Shown piece by piece: positions 7,898-16,660 of a DNA stretch of 47,750 bases. Source of the stretch: Magnetococcales bacterium (GTDB lineage Bacteria; Pseudomonadota; Magnetococcia; Magnetococcales; JADFXB01). The stretch lies in contig JADFXB010000017.1 of the NCBI GenBank assembly GCA_015233935.1, forward strand, positions 1 through 47,750. The letters run 5' to 3'. Each line of letters begins with the position of its first letter. The first letter of the stretch is position 1. The notes under the pieces are model-generated. The model searched no databases, was not told the origin of the DNA, and saw only the letters and a program-made list of their open reading frames with translations. A program made the position numbers and the translations under genes.

Positions 7898-10159
7898 CTA
7901 TTTTTTGGCAAGGATCAGACGACCAATCCCTTGTTGACAGTGAAGAGGGACATCCACGGGCAGACCAGCCTCAAAATCTTGGGAGGTTATCCAGAACTGA
8001 ACCATTTCATTGCTCATTTGTCCCATGGCTACCATGGATTTGGCCAAGCGGTTGCGGTCAAAAAAGGCGAAGGGTTCATCCAGGATGACACACTGGGGGG
8101 TGCGGACGGAGCGACTGACCAGTGCCTGGGCCAAGGCAAAGCGCACGGCCAGCAACAATTGCTGCTGAACCCCGGTGGAAACTTCTGAGAGTTCCACAAA
8201 GCCTTCTTTTTCAGAAGAGTAAAGGGTTACCTGCATGGCATCGTCCATATTGAGATGCTGGAATCTGCCCTCGGTAAATAAAGGCACAATGCGGGAGAGG
8301 TGACGCCGCAATTCCAGATTAAAGGCAATGAGTAACTCTTTGGCAGCCCCATCCAAGAGGAGAACCCCCGCCTGTCGAACCCGAATGGAGCGTTCCTCAT
8401 TGACCATCATGTCGTTCAGGCCGTTCAGTTGCCCCAGCAGACGATGCCCCTCTTGTTGGCGGTGCTCTTCTGCGGTGATCTGGCTACGTAAAGAGAGGGT
8501 ATCATTCCGGCATTGCTTTAAGCGCAGGGCACTCTCCTGTACCTGTTGGGAGATATCCTGATTGAGACCTTCCAGGTCTTCCATGTAGCGTTGCAAGAAA
8601 CCAAGCAGTTTCTGGCGGCTCTCCTGCCAGGTATCGGCATAGACCAAAGCAGCACCAGAGCCATTGCGCCACTGGTTAATCTTGGCAATCCAGGAGGCTT
8701 TATCCAGGGAACCCAGCATTTCCAGGCGTTCTGGCAGAGGTTTCTCCAGGCTGGCATCGATTTTTTGGCCCATTTTGCGTTCATCTTGGGCGCGGGCCTC
8801 TAATTTGGCCAATTCGCTGCTGGAACCGGCCACCTGATGACGTTGATGAAGATAACGTCCCAACCAGAGGGCGGCGACCACCGAAAGGGCAACGGCGACC
8901 ACCAGGGGTTGTTCGGCCTTGCTGGTGTCCCAGAAGGGGAGGGCAGCCTTCAGTTTGGGCAAGTAGGGGGCCAATTTTTCGGGGAAACGGGTGACTCCTG
9001 CCCATACACCCCACGCGAGGGAAGCGGCAGACAGAGAGAGGGTGGTCCCCAATCCATGCCAGCGACGCCAGCGTTGAAAGGAACTGACCAAGGAAAGAAT
9101 ACGCTGCCGCTCCTGGGCATACCCTTGAACTTTGGAATCCGTCTCCTCTTTCCGCTCTCCCAACCACAGGGAGATGCCCTGTCGTTGCAGGGTGACATCT
9201 TCCAAAATGGCGGCAAGATCGCTCAAACGGTTGCGCCAATCCTTGCTCCACCGCTCCAGACCGGAACCGGGATCCTTTTCCACCTCTACCAGATGGTTTT
9301 CCAGGCAGCTCTTTCGATGGTGAAGAAGGGCTTGATCCAGACCATCCAGCAAGGAGTGCCATTCTTGTTGGGTGCGGTCCAAATTTTGGTCTGGAAAGGC
9401 CTTGACCGCCTGCTCCACCCGGTTTTTGGCATCGTTGATGCTTTGGGCGAACGCTTGCCACTGGCTGATGGTTTGCTGTGCCCTTTCCGCAGTGGTTTCC
9501 GCCTCTTGCAATTGGTTTTGCAAGCGACCCAACAAGGAGAGATCCAGATTGAGGGCGCGGATTTTCTCTTCCACACCTGCATGTTGTTCTGCCATGCGGG
9601 TGATGGCCCGTTGGCTGTCCTGGATTTCCAATTGGTAGGCACGACGTACCCCGTCCAAATCTTCCACCCCTGCCAAGGCACGGATGGTAGGGATCATGCC
9701 AGGCAGGGAGGGGGCGGAGTCGGGGCGTTCATTGCGGCGTTGGGGAAGATAGAGGGTTTCCACAAAGCGGGGATAATCGAATCCCACCGCCTCACGAACA
9801 GCCGGATTGACGGCCTCCAGACCCCGTAAGGGGAAACGGCTGCGTTTTTTGCCAAAGCGTGCCCGTTGTCTGCCTTCCGAATCAAAATGACGAATAATGA
9901 TGTAATCGGAGCCATCGCGACCGGTGAATTCCATCTCCACCCCGGCGGTGGCGGCTCCCCAGCGTACCACCTTGGCGGTTTCACCCGCTTCCAGGGCAAA
10001 GCTGCGTCCGAATAGGGCCAGACAGATGGCCTCCAGAATGGCGGATTTGCCAGACTCATTGGCTCCGCTGATGGCGATGATGCCTTTTTCGGGGAGTCCG
10101 GTTAGTTCCAGCCGTTCAAATTTGAGAAGATTGTCGGCAATCAGTTTGCGGATGATCAT
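7898..10159 (-). CDS. SbcC/YhaN-like AAA ATPase with internal membrane hairpin
   Basis: This 753-residue protein has a split ABC-type ATPase head like SbcC/Rad50. Walker A (GANESGKS, residues 32-39) is near the N-terminus; an ABC-like signature (STGVQQQLLLA) and Walker B (CVILDEPFAFFD) are near the C-terminus, separated by long Gln/Glu/Arg-rich coiled coils. In the middle are two hydrophobic segments (about 372-392 and 420-440), a layout known from Bacillus YhaN, so it is probably a membrane-tethered DNA-end or chromosome-processing ATPase. YhaN usually pairs with the metallophosphoesterase YhaO. No such nuclease is seen here; only an 81-codon ORF precedes it, overlapping by four bases. Shorter than typical SbcC (about 1000 residues). 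Confidence 0.8.
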   Translation of the reverse strand: MIIRKLIADNLLKFERLELTGLPEKGIIAISGANESGKSAILEAICLALFGRSFALEAGETAKVVRWGAATAGVEMEFTGRDGSDYIIIRHFDSEGRQRARFGKKRSRFPLRGLEAVNPAVREAVGFDYPRFVETLYLPQRRNERPDSAPSLPGMIPTIRALAGVEDLDGVRRAYQLEIQDSQRAITRMAEQHAGVEEKIRALNLDLSLLGRLQNQLQEAETTAERAQQTISQWQAFAQSINDAKNRVEQAVKAFPDQNLDRTQQEWHSLLDGLDQALLHHRKSCLENHLVEVEKDPGSGLERWSKDWRNRLSDLAAILEDVTLQRQGISLWLGERKEETDSKVQGYAQERQRILSLVSSFQRWRRWHGLGTTLSLSAASLAWGVWAGVTRFPEKLAPYLPKLKAALPFWDTSKAEQPLVVAVALSVVAALWLGRYLHQRHQVAGSSSELAKLEARAQDERKMGQKIDASLEKPLPERLEMLGSLDKASWIAKINQWRNGSGAALVYADTWQESRQKLLGFLQRYMEDLEGLNQDISQQVQESALRLKQCRNDTLSLRSQITAEEHRQQEGHRLLGQLNGLNDMMVNEERSIRVRQAGVLLLDGAAKELLIAFNLELRRHLSRIVPLFTEGRFQHLNMDDAMQVTLYSSEKEGFVELSEVSTGVQQQLLLAVRFALAQALVSRSVRTPQCVILDEPFAFFDRNRLAKSMVAMGQMSNEMVQFWITSQDFEAGLPVDVPLHCQQGIGRLILAKK

Positions 10160-10401
10160 GCCTCATCTCCTCCCACAATTTGATTTTGGGGTGGGATGGT
10201 TTCCCGCAGACGATTGAGGGTGAGGGTGATGGCTTCCTGGAAAATGCCGTCATCGTAGTCAGGCAGGGTGTCCCGCAAGCGGGGAAGTTCCTGCTCGCTG
10301 AAGCGGGCGATGGCGGTGGCGGGGTCTTGAATTTTGAATCCCCGGTCCACCAGCGTTTCATCCGCAATCTGAAAGTCGTCCTGTCCGCCGGTCTCGCTCA
10401 A
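10156..10401 (-). CDS. Small ORF coupled to the SbcC-like gene, possibly a truncated partner
   Basis: An 81-codon ORF with a TTG at 10401 ends in an ATGA overlap with the SbcC-like gene. Its acidic, helical product (FSEQELPRLRDTLPDYDDGI and onward) matches nothing I recognise. The reading frame stays open for 15 more codons upstream to a TGA at 10447-10449, with no ATG or GTG, and that stretch (DCFIPWADGEDDLSE) looks protein-like. The position is where the nuclease subunit of SbcC/YhaN-type pairs normally sits, so it could be the C-terminal remnant of a lost phosphoesterase or a genuine small protein starting from TTG. Both are inference. Confidence 0.45.
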   Translation of the reverse strand: MSETGGQDDFQIADETLVDRGFKIQDPATAIARFSEQELPRLRDTLPDYDDGIFQEAITLTLNRLRETIPPQNQIVGGDEA

Positions 10402-10574
10402 GTCGTCCTCCCCGTCTGCCCATGGAATGAAACAATCTCGCCAGTCTCAACTATACCACTGTGTGTGGCCAGGTTCAAACCGAAGAAGAAAGATTCTACA
10501 CATTTTGACGGGCAATAACAGGCGAGACAAGATTTGCGGGCAACAGGAAAGCTGCCCCCAATAACAGAGCCTGG

Positions 10575-10618
10575 CAAAAAATGAACAAACCCCACCCTCC
10601 GCCTTTTCAAGCGGAAGG
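10575..10618 (-). terminator. Rho-independent terminator after rpsU
   Basis: On the minus strand, CCTTCCGC and GCGGAGGG form an 8-bp stem (one G-T pair) around an 8-base loop, followed within about ten bases by a T-rich tract that includes six T in a row. It lies 33 bases past the rpsU stop and would separate rpsU from the genes further left. Confidence 0.6.
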
Positions 10619-10650
10619 CAGGGCTGTTACGTGAACTTGCACAGAGGAGG

Positions 10651-10854
10651 TCAGGAGAGTCCGGCGGCAGAGGCGCGACGCAGTTTTTTCTTCATGCGAC
10701 GAAAAGCCTCGGCCTTTTTACGGCGTCTCCGCTCGGAGGGCTTTTCAAAGTATTTGCGCTTTTTCATCTCCCGGAACATACCTTCCCGGTTCATTTTTTT
10801 CTTCAGCGCACGAATGGCCTGGTCCACATTATTGTCGTAAACATCAACCCTCAC
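10651..10854 (-). CDS. rpsU: 30S ribosomal protein S21 (bS21)
   Basis: The 67-residue, strongly basic product begins [20 protein letters not shown] and continues with the [20 protein letters not shown] block diagnostic of bacterial S21, a small-subunit protein near the anti-Shine-Dalgarno end of 16S rRNA that helps mRNA selection. Length is normal. The minus-strand upstream sequence carries AGGAGCGGA a few bases before the ATG, a strong ribosome site. It stands alone with its own terminator and is not part of the usual rpsU-dnaG-rpoD operon. Confidence 0.97.
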   Translation of the reverse strand: MRVDVYDNNVDQAIRALKKKMNREGMFREMKKRKYFEKPSERRRRKKAEAFRRMKKKLRRASAAGLS

Positions 10855-10950
10855 GTGATTCCGCTCCTCCTAAAGCAGATAGGGAATGGGTAGGGAGCAA
10901 AATGGCCAAGGCCAGAATAACTCCCCAACCTGCGTGTTACAATATCAGAG

Positions 10951-10981
10951 CCACTGCAATCATCAGGCAGTGGGGTTTTTT
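10951..10981 (+). terminator. Terminator-like hairpin between degQ and rpsU
   Basis: CCACTGC and GCAGTGG form a perfect 7-bp stem with a 9-base loop, followed on the plus strand by GGTTTTTT. The T tract is on the plus strand although both neighbouring genes are on the minus strand, so it may block antisense transcription or simply act as a structured leader in the degQ-rpsU gap. No plus-strand gene ending here was found. Confidence 0.4.
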
Positions 10982-11027
10982 ACTCCCAATTGGGACAAAA
11001 GGGAAGCAAAAAAGCACACAGCCCAAC

Positions 11028-12434
11028 TTATTTAGGAATTTTCATGGGAATGAAGGAGGGTTCCCCGTTGCGCATGAGGCGCAAGAGGACAGTTTGCCCA
11101 CCTTTGACCTGTGCAAAGGCCTCATGAAAATCTTCCACTTTCTGAATGGACTTGCCTTTGATCTCCACCACCAGATCACCGGGACGGATGCCAGACTCGG
11201 CAGCAGGGGAGCCGGGTTCCACCTCGGTGATGACCACGCCAGTGGCCCCTGTTGGCAGGGAGAGTTCGTCCCGCAGCTTGCTGGAGAGATTTTTGGCCAC
11301 CATGCCGAAGGAATTTTTGCCCCCTTTGTGACTGGTGACTTTTTCCGGCTCTTTGTCTTGCAGTTCACCCACCACCACGTCCAGAGTTTTGGCTGCACCA
11401 TCCCGCAGAATATCCACCTTGGCTTTGGTTCCTATGGGGGTGGCGGCCACTACGGCGGGCAGATCGTGCATACGACCGATCTCCCGTCCGTTAAAGCGCA
11501 AGACCACGTCACCGGCTTTGAAACCAGCCTTATCTGCCGGGCTGTCCGCATCCACGTTGGCCACCAGAGCACCCTTGCTCTCTTCCATGTTGAGGGCTTC
11601 GGCAATCTCCTTGGTGACGGTCTGAATGCGCAGTCCCAGCCAGCCACGGGTAACGCGACCATGTTCCTTCAATTGGGTCATGATCCCTTTGGCCATGTTG
11701 ACCGGGATGGCAAAGCCAATACCCATGTTACCGCCGGTGCGGGAGAAAATGGCGGTGTTGATGCCCACCACCTCCCCTTTAAGATTAAAGAGGGGGCCAC
11801 CAGAGTTGCCGGGATTGATGGCAGCATCGGTCTGGATAAAATCATCATAGGGACCAGAGCCAATCACCCGTCCTTTGGCGGAAATGATGCCAGCAGTCAC
11901 CGTGGCCTCAAGTCCAAAGGGGTTGCCAATGGCCATCACCCAGGAACCCACCTCCGCCTGATCCGAATCCCCCAAAATGGCCGGGGTGAGATTTTTGACC
12001 CCATCGATGCGAATCAGGGCCAGATCGGTCTTGGCATCCCGTCCCACCAGGGTGGCGGTAAACTCCCGCTCATCGGTGAGGCGGACCTTGATCTGGTCGG
12101 CATCTTCCACCACATGGTTGTTGGTGAGGATCAAGCCTTGGGAGTCAACGATCACACCCGATCCCAGACTACGGGATTTGTGTTCCCGTTGTTGGGGCAT
12201 TTGTTCCATGAAGCGGCGGAAAAATTCATCCAGGGGGGATTTGCCCTGAAACTCCTGTAGAGGATTTCCTTCTTCAGAGTTGCTGCTGGCAACCTTTTGT
12301 ACGGTGCTGATATTCACCACCACCGGTTTGAGTCGTTTGGACAGCTCTACAAAATCAGGCAATTCAGCCGCCAAAGCGGGGATTGCCAAAAAAAGACCCA
12401 ACAGTAAACCCGTTACAAGGCGCAACCCGTTCAT
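11028..12434 (-). CDS. degQ: Periplasmic serine protease Do/DegQ (HtrA family)
   Basis: This 468-residue protease/chaperone degrades or refolds damaged envelope proteins. A signal peptide (about residues 1-23, ending ALAAE) precedes a trypsin-like domain with the triad H107 (LTNNHVVE), D137 (KTDLALIRI) and S211 (INPGNSGGP). Two PDZ domains follow (about 260-350 and 375-465), with the peptide-binding loops RGWLGLRIQ and SSKLRDELSL. Architecture and length fit DegP/DegQ/MucD. It is the last gene of the rpoE cluster, 12 bases after rseC, as mucD is in Pseudomonas, so control by envelope stress through RpoE is likely. DegP versus DegQ cannot be separated with certainty. Confidence 0.95.
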   Translation of the reverse strand: MNGLRLVTGLLLGLFLAIPALAAELPDFVELSKRLKPVVVNISTVQKVASSNSEEGNPLQEFQGKSPLDEFFRRFMEQMPQQREHKSRSLGSGVIVDSQGLILTNNHVVEDADQIKVRLTDEREFTATLVGRDAKTDLALIRIDGVKNLTPAILGDSDQAEVGSWVMAIGNPFGLEATVTAGIISAKGRVIGSGPYDDFIQTDAAINPGNSGGPLFNLKGEVVGINTAIFSRTGGNMGIGFAIPVNMAKGIMTQLKEHGRVTRGWLGLRIQTVTKEIAEALNMEESKGALVANVDADSPADKAGFKAGDVVLRFNGREIGRMHDLPAVVAATPIGTKAKVDILRDGAAKTLDVVVGELQDKEPEKVTSHKGGKNSFGMVAKNLSSKLRDELSLPTGATGVVITEVEPGSPAAESGIRPGDLVVEIKGKSIQKVEDFHEAFAQVKGGQTVLLRLMRNGEPSFIPMKIPK

Positions 12435-12446
12435 CTTAACCTAGTC

Positions 12447-12929
12447 CTATCCGCAGTGATCATCGCAATGGAAAGAGTTACCCACCAGATCCGGTTTTTT
12501 GATCACCGGTTGAAAACGTCCTTTGGCGTCTGGGCCATGGGTATGGTGGCGCAGCCACCAGAAAAAGAGGGCCACCGCCAGCAATCCGGCAAGGGCAGCC
12601 ATGCCATCGGCCATATCCTCCGAGCCGTAGGGGAGCATAAGGGTTCGCACACCAGCGGCAGCCAGAAAGAGAAAAAAGAGGGGCATGAGATAGACCAGAA
12701 AGGAGGCGCGGAGAAATTGGCGTTCGGAGATTTCCAGGGTGACCCATTCCCCAACTTGGGCGTGGGCTTGGTTGAGTGCCCAGACCCTGGTCTCTTCTCC
12801 CGAACGATTCCCGCCCATCATGCTGCAACTGGCCTTGGCATGACAGCCAGAGCAGCCGCTTTGTCTTTGTCCTACCACTTCGGCATAGTCGCCATTAACA
12901 GCGACTACCCGTACCTCTTCTCGCATCAT
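12447..12929 (-). CDS. rseC: RseC/MucC-family envelope stress and redox protein
   Basis: This is a 160-residue inner-membrane protein. Its N-terminal part holds the RseC cysteine cluster (SGCSGCHAKASC, about residues 24-35), and two hydrophobic helices follow (about 70-98 and 107-127), which is the standard RseC/MucC layout. In E. coli RseC helps reduce SoxR, and in Pseudomonas MucC modulates AlgU. It lies between rseA and degQ on the same strand with short gaps, so it is part of the sigma-E operon. A histidine-rich, acidic C-terminal tail (HTHGPD, HCDDHCG at the end) is extra and might bind metal; this is inference. Confidence 0.88.
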   Translation of the reverse strand: MMREEVRVVAVNGDYAEVVGQRQSGCSGCHAKASCSMMGGNRSGEETRVWALNQAHAQVGEWVTLEISERQFLRASFLVYLMPLFFLFLAAAGVRTLMLPYGSEDMADGMAALAGLLAVALFFWWLRHHTHGPDAKGRFQPVIKKPDLVGNSFHCDDHCG

Positions 12930-12954
12930 GGCACCACCTCAAGGTGGAGAGTCG

Positions 12955-13269
12955 TCAGGGCGTTTTCATGGGGGAGAGGGCTGCCGCCGCCCGTGCCACG
13001 GGGGCCGCCACCCGCATGAGGCGATCATGCAAGGTGTGTTTCACCGGTAGGATACGTTCATTTTGGATGGCCATCATAATGGATTGGGTCATGGCTTCCG
13101 GGTCGCTCACCGTCACTTGATCGGTGATGGCGTCCCGCACCTGGGCCAAATGGCTTAAGGTCTGGCAACAATCTTCACATTCCATTAAATGTTTGATCAC
13201 CGCTTCAAGAATGACATCGTCCAGCTCGCCATCCAGAAAGGCAGAGACCAGCTCAGGATTGCACTTCAT
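12955..13269 (-). CDS. rseA: RseA-like anti-sigma factor with zinc-binding motif
   Basis: This 104-residue protein opens MKCNPELVSAFLDGELDD, the RseA/MucA N-terminal anti-sigma fold, with an HxxxCxxC zinc motif at H27, C31 and C34 (HLMECEDC). It should bind RpoE and hold it inactive. I chose the ATG at 13269, which has AGGGGGAATT just upstream, over the longer frame from 13344. RseA is normally a membrane protein cut by DegS and RseP; here the C-terminal half (VKHTLHDRLMRVAAPVARAA) has no convincing membrane helix, so it may be a soluble, possibly redox-responsive ZAS-type anti-sigma. It follows rpoE and precedes rseC; no rseB is present. Confidence 0.82.
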   Translation of the reverse strand: MKCNPELVSAFLDGELDDVILEAVIKHLMECEDCCQTLSHLAQVRDAITDQVTVSDPEAMTQSIMMAIQNERILPVKHTLHDRLMRVAAPVARAAAALSPMKTP

Positions 13270-13398
13270 GGTAATTCCCCCTAAAGGTGCCGCTGAAAAG
13301 CCGGACTTCCCCAAAACCGGTTCCAGCGACAATTGCCCGTGCAAGTCGATACACTTGCGCCCGTTTACAAAAGGTTCAATTTTACGTGCTCTATTTTT

Positions 13399-13998
13399 CT
13401 AATTGGATTTGTCCTTACCACCATTCAAATAATTGCGCAGTTTTTCTGCCACTTCCTGTCGTCCCCGAAAGATGCGAGAGCGGACGGTTCCTATGGGGCA
13501 ATTGACCGCCGAAGCGATCTCTTCATAGGACTTTCCTTGTAACTCACGCATGATGATCACTTCGCGCATTTGCGGAGTGAGGGCATCAATGGCCTGGCGC
13601 AGACTGTCCAGCAGTTCGCTACGTAACAGGCGGGATTCAGGGGTGTCATTGTCTCGCAACTCTGGAGCGACCAACTCTCCTCCCTCTTCGGCATCAAGCT
13701 CCAGGGGATTGTGCATTTTATTGGTCGTCATGACATGATTTTTGGCTGTATTGACCGCAATTCTATAAAGCCAGGTAAAAAACGCAGACTCATTGCGAAA
13801 ATTGTTCAGGGCACGGTAAGCCTTGATAAAGACCTCTTGCACCAAATCCTGAACCTTGGCAGGATCGTCGGAAACGGTGCGGGAGATGACCGAAGCAACC
13901 TTACCCTGATATTTACGCACAAGGATTTCAAAAGCCTTTTGATCTCCCTGCTTGGCCTTTTCCACCATCACAAAATCGGCATCGGGTGCGATGGTCAT
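13399..13998 (-). CDS. rpoE: RNA polymerase ECF sigma factor RpoE
   Basis: This 199-residue sigma-70-family ECF factor has region 2 (DLVQEVFIKAYRALNNFR, then FFTWLYRIAVNTAKNH) and region 4 (LTPQMREVIIMRELQGKSYE, then CPIGTVRSRIFRGR). It matches RpoE/AlgU closely and directs transcription of envelope-stress genes. The order rpoE-rseA-rseC-degQ matches the gamma-proteobacterial cluster except that rseB is missing. An RpoE-type promoter lies upstream (separate entry), which implies autoregulation. Confidence 0.95.
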   Translation of the reverse strand: MTIAPDADFVMVEKAKQGDQKAFEILVRKYQGKVASVISRTVSDDPAKVQDLVQEVFIKAYRALNNFRNESAFFTWLYRIAVNTAKNHVMTTNKMHNPLELDAEEGGELVAPELRDNDTPESRLLRSELLDSLRQAIDALTPQMREVIIMRELQGKSYEEIASAVNCPIGTVRSRIFRGRQEVAEKLRNYLNGGKDKSN

Positions 13999-14025
13999 GC
14001 TGACATCCCGGTGTTATTTGAGCAG

Positions 14026-14054
14026 TTGGACACCTATATTCTCCAAAAGTTTCC
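14026..14054 (-). promoter_or_regulatory. Candidate sigma-E promoter of rpoE
   Basis: Read on the minus strand, GGAAACTT is followed 16 bases later by TCCAA. This agrees with the RpoE consensus (GGAACTT, 15-17 bases, TCnnA) apart from one extra A in the -35 block. It lies about 28 bases before the rpoE ATG, the position expected for an autoregulated sigma-E operon. This is a pattern match only; the transcript start is not known. Confidence 0.5.
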
Positions 14055-14232
14055 TTATACTTAGTCCAACCTGGCCATAAAACTTATGGGTGCAGAGGCA
14101 GGCAAGGTTGTTCCCAGGTTTGTAATCTTGATAGAATAGTACAGAATCATGGTGGGTGCACTGGCCTTTGATCAAGGCAGATGCATCTTCGCCATTTTTA
14201 TATACACCACTTTTCCCTTGCAGGCAAACCAC

Positions 14233-15852
14233 ATGGCTACTTCATCACCTGGTGACAGGGTTGTTGAGTGCGATTTTCTCATACTGGGAAGCGGGTTGGC
14301 AGGTCTTGACCTGGCCCTTCACCTGGCAGAACTGGGCAGTGTGATCATTCTGACCAAGTCGGCATTGGAGGAGTCCAACAGCCTGTATGCCCAAGGAGGG
14401 ATTGCGGCAGTATTGGATCCCTTGCACGACCGCTCGGAAGATCACATCACCGATACTTTAACGGCAGGGGCCGGGCTTTGTCACCAGGATACGGTGCGTT
14501 TTGTGGTGGAAAACGGACCCCAGGCCATTCAACGGTTGATCGATTTGGGGGTGACCTTTACCAAGGATGAGCAGGGCTATCACCTCACCAGGGAGGGAGG
14601 CCATTCGGCCCGCCGGGTGATCCATGCCGCCGATGCCACCGGTAAGGCGGTGGTGGAAACCCTGCTGGAACAGGTGCAGTTTCACCCGCGTATCAAGTTG
14701 TTGCCTTATTATATGGGGGTGGACTTGATCACCTGCCATAAAATGGGCCACGTGATCAAAGAAAACCGGGTGCACGGTTGTTATGCCCTGGATATCCAGG
14801 CCAATGTGGTGCGCACCTTTCAGGCCAAGTTTACCATTCTGGCTACCGGTGGGGCAGGAAAGGTTTATCTTTATACATCCAACCCGGATGTGGCCACCGG
14901 CGATGGCATTGCCATGGCCTATCGGGCGGGCTGCCAGGTGGCCAACATGGAGTTTATCCAGTTTCACCCCACTTGCCTGTATCATCCCCAGGCCAAGTCC
15001 TTTTTAATTTCTGAGGCGGTACGGGGAGAGGGGGGTATTTTACGCTTGAAAAATGGCGAAGCCTTCATGGCACGCCACCATCCCCTCAAGGAGCTGGCCC
15101 CCCGCGACATTGTGGCCCGCGCCATCGATGCGGAGATGAAGCGCACCGGTCACGATTGTGTCTTTCTGGACATCACCCACAAGAGCGGTGACTTTATTCG
15201 GGAGCATTTCCCCACCATTTATGGCAAGTGTTTGTCGTTGGGTATCGACATCACCCGCGAACCCATACCGGTGGTGCCAGCAGCCCATTATACCTGTGGC
15301 GGGGTGATGACCAATCTGGTCGGGCAGACCACCATGGATTGCCTCTATGCCATCGGCGAAGCCAGTCATACCGGATTGCACGGAGCCAATCGGCTGGCCT
15401 CCAACAGTTTGCTGGAGTGTCTGGTCTTTGCCAAGGCAACGGCAGACGACATTCGCCATCGCCTGGAAAACAACCCACCCCACCCCCCACCACGGGTGCC
15501 AGTGTGGGACAGCTTTGATACCGGTCCCTATGAAGAAGCGGTGGTCATCTCCCACAACTGGGATGAAATTCGCCGCTCCATGTGGAACTATGTGGGCATC
15601 GTTCGTTCCAACCATCGTTTGGCCCGTGCTCATAGGCGCATTGAACTGTTGCAGAAGGAGATCAACGAATATTACTGGAGCTGCCAGATTACCCAGGATC
15701 TGCTGGAATTGCGCAATATTGCCCTGGTTGCGGCCTTGATCATCCGCTCTGCCATGCATCGCAAGGAGAGCCGGGGATTACACTTTACCATCGATCATCC
15801 CAACCGGGATGATGAACACTGGTTGAAGGATACCATCCTGCCGGTTACCTGA
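14233..15852 (+). CDS. nadB: L-aspartate oxidase
   Basis: This 539-residue flavoenzyme oxidises aspartate to iminoaspartate, the first step of de novo NAD synthesis. The N-terminal FAD loop (LILGSGLAGLDLALHLAE), the RxGGHS catalytic region (TREGGHSARRVIHAADATG), EFIQFHPTCLYHP, SEAVRGEGGIL and the C-terminal FAD block GEASHTGLHGANRLASNSL are all present. I take the ATG at 14233, since MATSSPGDRVVECDFLILG fits the family start; the frame is open back to 14149. nadA and nadC are not adjacent. Transcription is divergent from rpoE and ends at a strong hairpin. Confidence 0.95.
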   Translation: MATSSPGDRVVECDFLILGSGLAGLDLALHLAELGSVIILTKSALEESNSLYAQGGIAAVLDPLHDRSEDHITDTLTAGAGLCHQDTVRFVVENGPQAIQRLIDLGVTFTKDEQGYHLTREGGHSARRVIHAADATGKAVVETLLEQVQFHPRIKLLPYYMGVDLITCHKMGHVIKENRVHGCYALDIQANVVRTFQAKFTILATGGAGKVYLYTSNPDVATGDGIAMAYRAGCQVANMEFIQFHPTCLYHPQAKSFLISEAVRGEGGILRLKNGEAFMARHHPLKELAPRDIVARAIDAEMKRTGHDCVFLDITHKSGDFIREHFPTIYGKCLSLGIDITREPIPVVPAAHYTCGGVMTNLVGQTTMDCLYAIGEASHTGLHGANRLASNSLLECLVFAKATADDIRHRLENNPPHPPPRVPVWDSFDTGPYEEAVVISHNWDEIRRSMWNYVGIVRSNHRLARAHRRIELLQKEINEYYWSCQITQDLLELRNIALVAALIIRSAMHRKESRGLHFTIDHPNRDDEHWLKDTILPVT

Positions 15853-15863
15853 TAGTGGTTTAC

Positions 15864-15902
15864 CCCACAAAAAAAGCCCCGATTCGGGGCTTTTTTTGTG
15901 GG
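15864..15902. terminator. Bidirectional terminator between nadB and the coiled-coil gene
   Basis: AGCCCC-GATTC-GGGGCT forms a tight stem-loop flanked by A tracts on the left and T tracts on the right, extended by CCCAC/GTGGG. The symmetric A/T flanks let it work on both strands for the convergent nadB and the minus-strand membrane gene. Confidence 0.85.
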
Positions 15903-15915
15903 ATAGGAAGAAACC

Positions 15916-16626
15916 TTACCAGGGCATGAAGCGATTGATAAAACTCATGGGGCGAGCAGCCGAGTTGACATCATACCCCATGCGACTCATGCTCCCGGCC
16001 ATGACATGCACCGCCTGGTTCATGGAGGTCATGTTGTTGGTAATGGGTTCCAGATTGTTCAATTTTACCGACATGTTGTCGATGGTCTTGTTCATGGAGG
16101 TGACGCTCTTGTTCATGGAATTGACGTTTTCTGACATGCGCTCCACACTGTCGGTCATGCTGCGCATGTCCACCGCCATGGTTTCCATGTTATCGCTGAT
16201 GTATTCCAAATGGGTAGACATCACCTCAATATTATTGGACAAATGCTGAATGCTGGCCGATAAGCTACCCATGTTGACACCCATTTTGGGGTCGATGGAG
16301 ACGGCCATGGTGCGAATGTCCTGGGTCAAGCTGTAGATGAGGAAAAAGCCATACATGGCCAGGACGATGAAGGCAAAAAGGCTGGGATAGACAATGAGTT
16401 CCCAACGTTTGGCACTCTTGTCAAAACTTTTGGCGAATTGATCCAGAACGGCAGAGAAACAACCATCGCATTCAGGACCACCGCTGGCAGTAATACCGTG
16501 GGAGGCATGACCATCCGGGTTGATCGGAATCATGGGATCCCCGCCCATGGTACGGCGCATACGGTTTCTATCCGGGCAATTGCGTGGCCCCGAAGGCGGA
16601 GCAGAGGCTGGAAACTCTTCAGACAT
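15916..16626 (-). CDS. Single-pass membrane protein with methionine-rich coiled coil
   Basis: I do not recognise this 236-residue protein. The N-terminal 70 residues are polar with two CxxC-type or close cysteine pairs (RNCPDRN, PECDGCF). One membrane helix follows (about 91-112, ELIVYPSLFAFIVLAMYGFF), then an extracytoplasmic coiled coil of about 110 residues in heptads that repeatedly place Met, Leu or Ile (NMETMAVDMRSMTDSVERMS). It ends SFINRFMPW. The ATG at 16626 is chosen for the AGGAG ten bases upstream; the frame runs back to 16746 but would enter the parA gene. It lies 34 bases after parA, so the pair is probably an operon, and a cargo or positioning partner for the ParA ATPase is an inference. 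Confidence 0.75.
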   Translation of the reverse strand: MSEEFPASAPPSGPRNCPDRNRMRRTMGGDPMIPINPDGHASHGITASGGPECDGCFSAVLDQFAKSFDKSAKRWELIVYPSLFAFIVLAMYGFFLIYSLTQDIRTMAVSIDPKMGVNMGSLSASIQHLSNNIEVMSTHLEYISDNMETMAVDMRSMTDSVERMSENVNSMNKSVTSMNKTIDNMSVKLNNLEPITNNMTSMNQAVHVMAGSMSRMGYDVNSAARPMSFINRFMPW

Positions 16627-16660
16627 GGGCGTCATTCTCCTGGAACGACTCTTTCCACGG

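Noticed and set aside
8837-9829. 330-codon plus-strand frame inside the SbcC-like gene
   Set aside because: It lies fully antisense to the ATPase coiled coils, and codon composition fits a shadow.
10902-12260. 452-codon plus-strand frame opposite degQ
   Set aside because: It is the antisense shadow of a strongly conserved protease; its residues are low-complexity His/Gly-rich and match no family.
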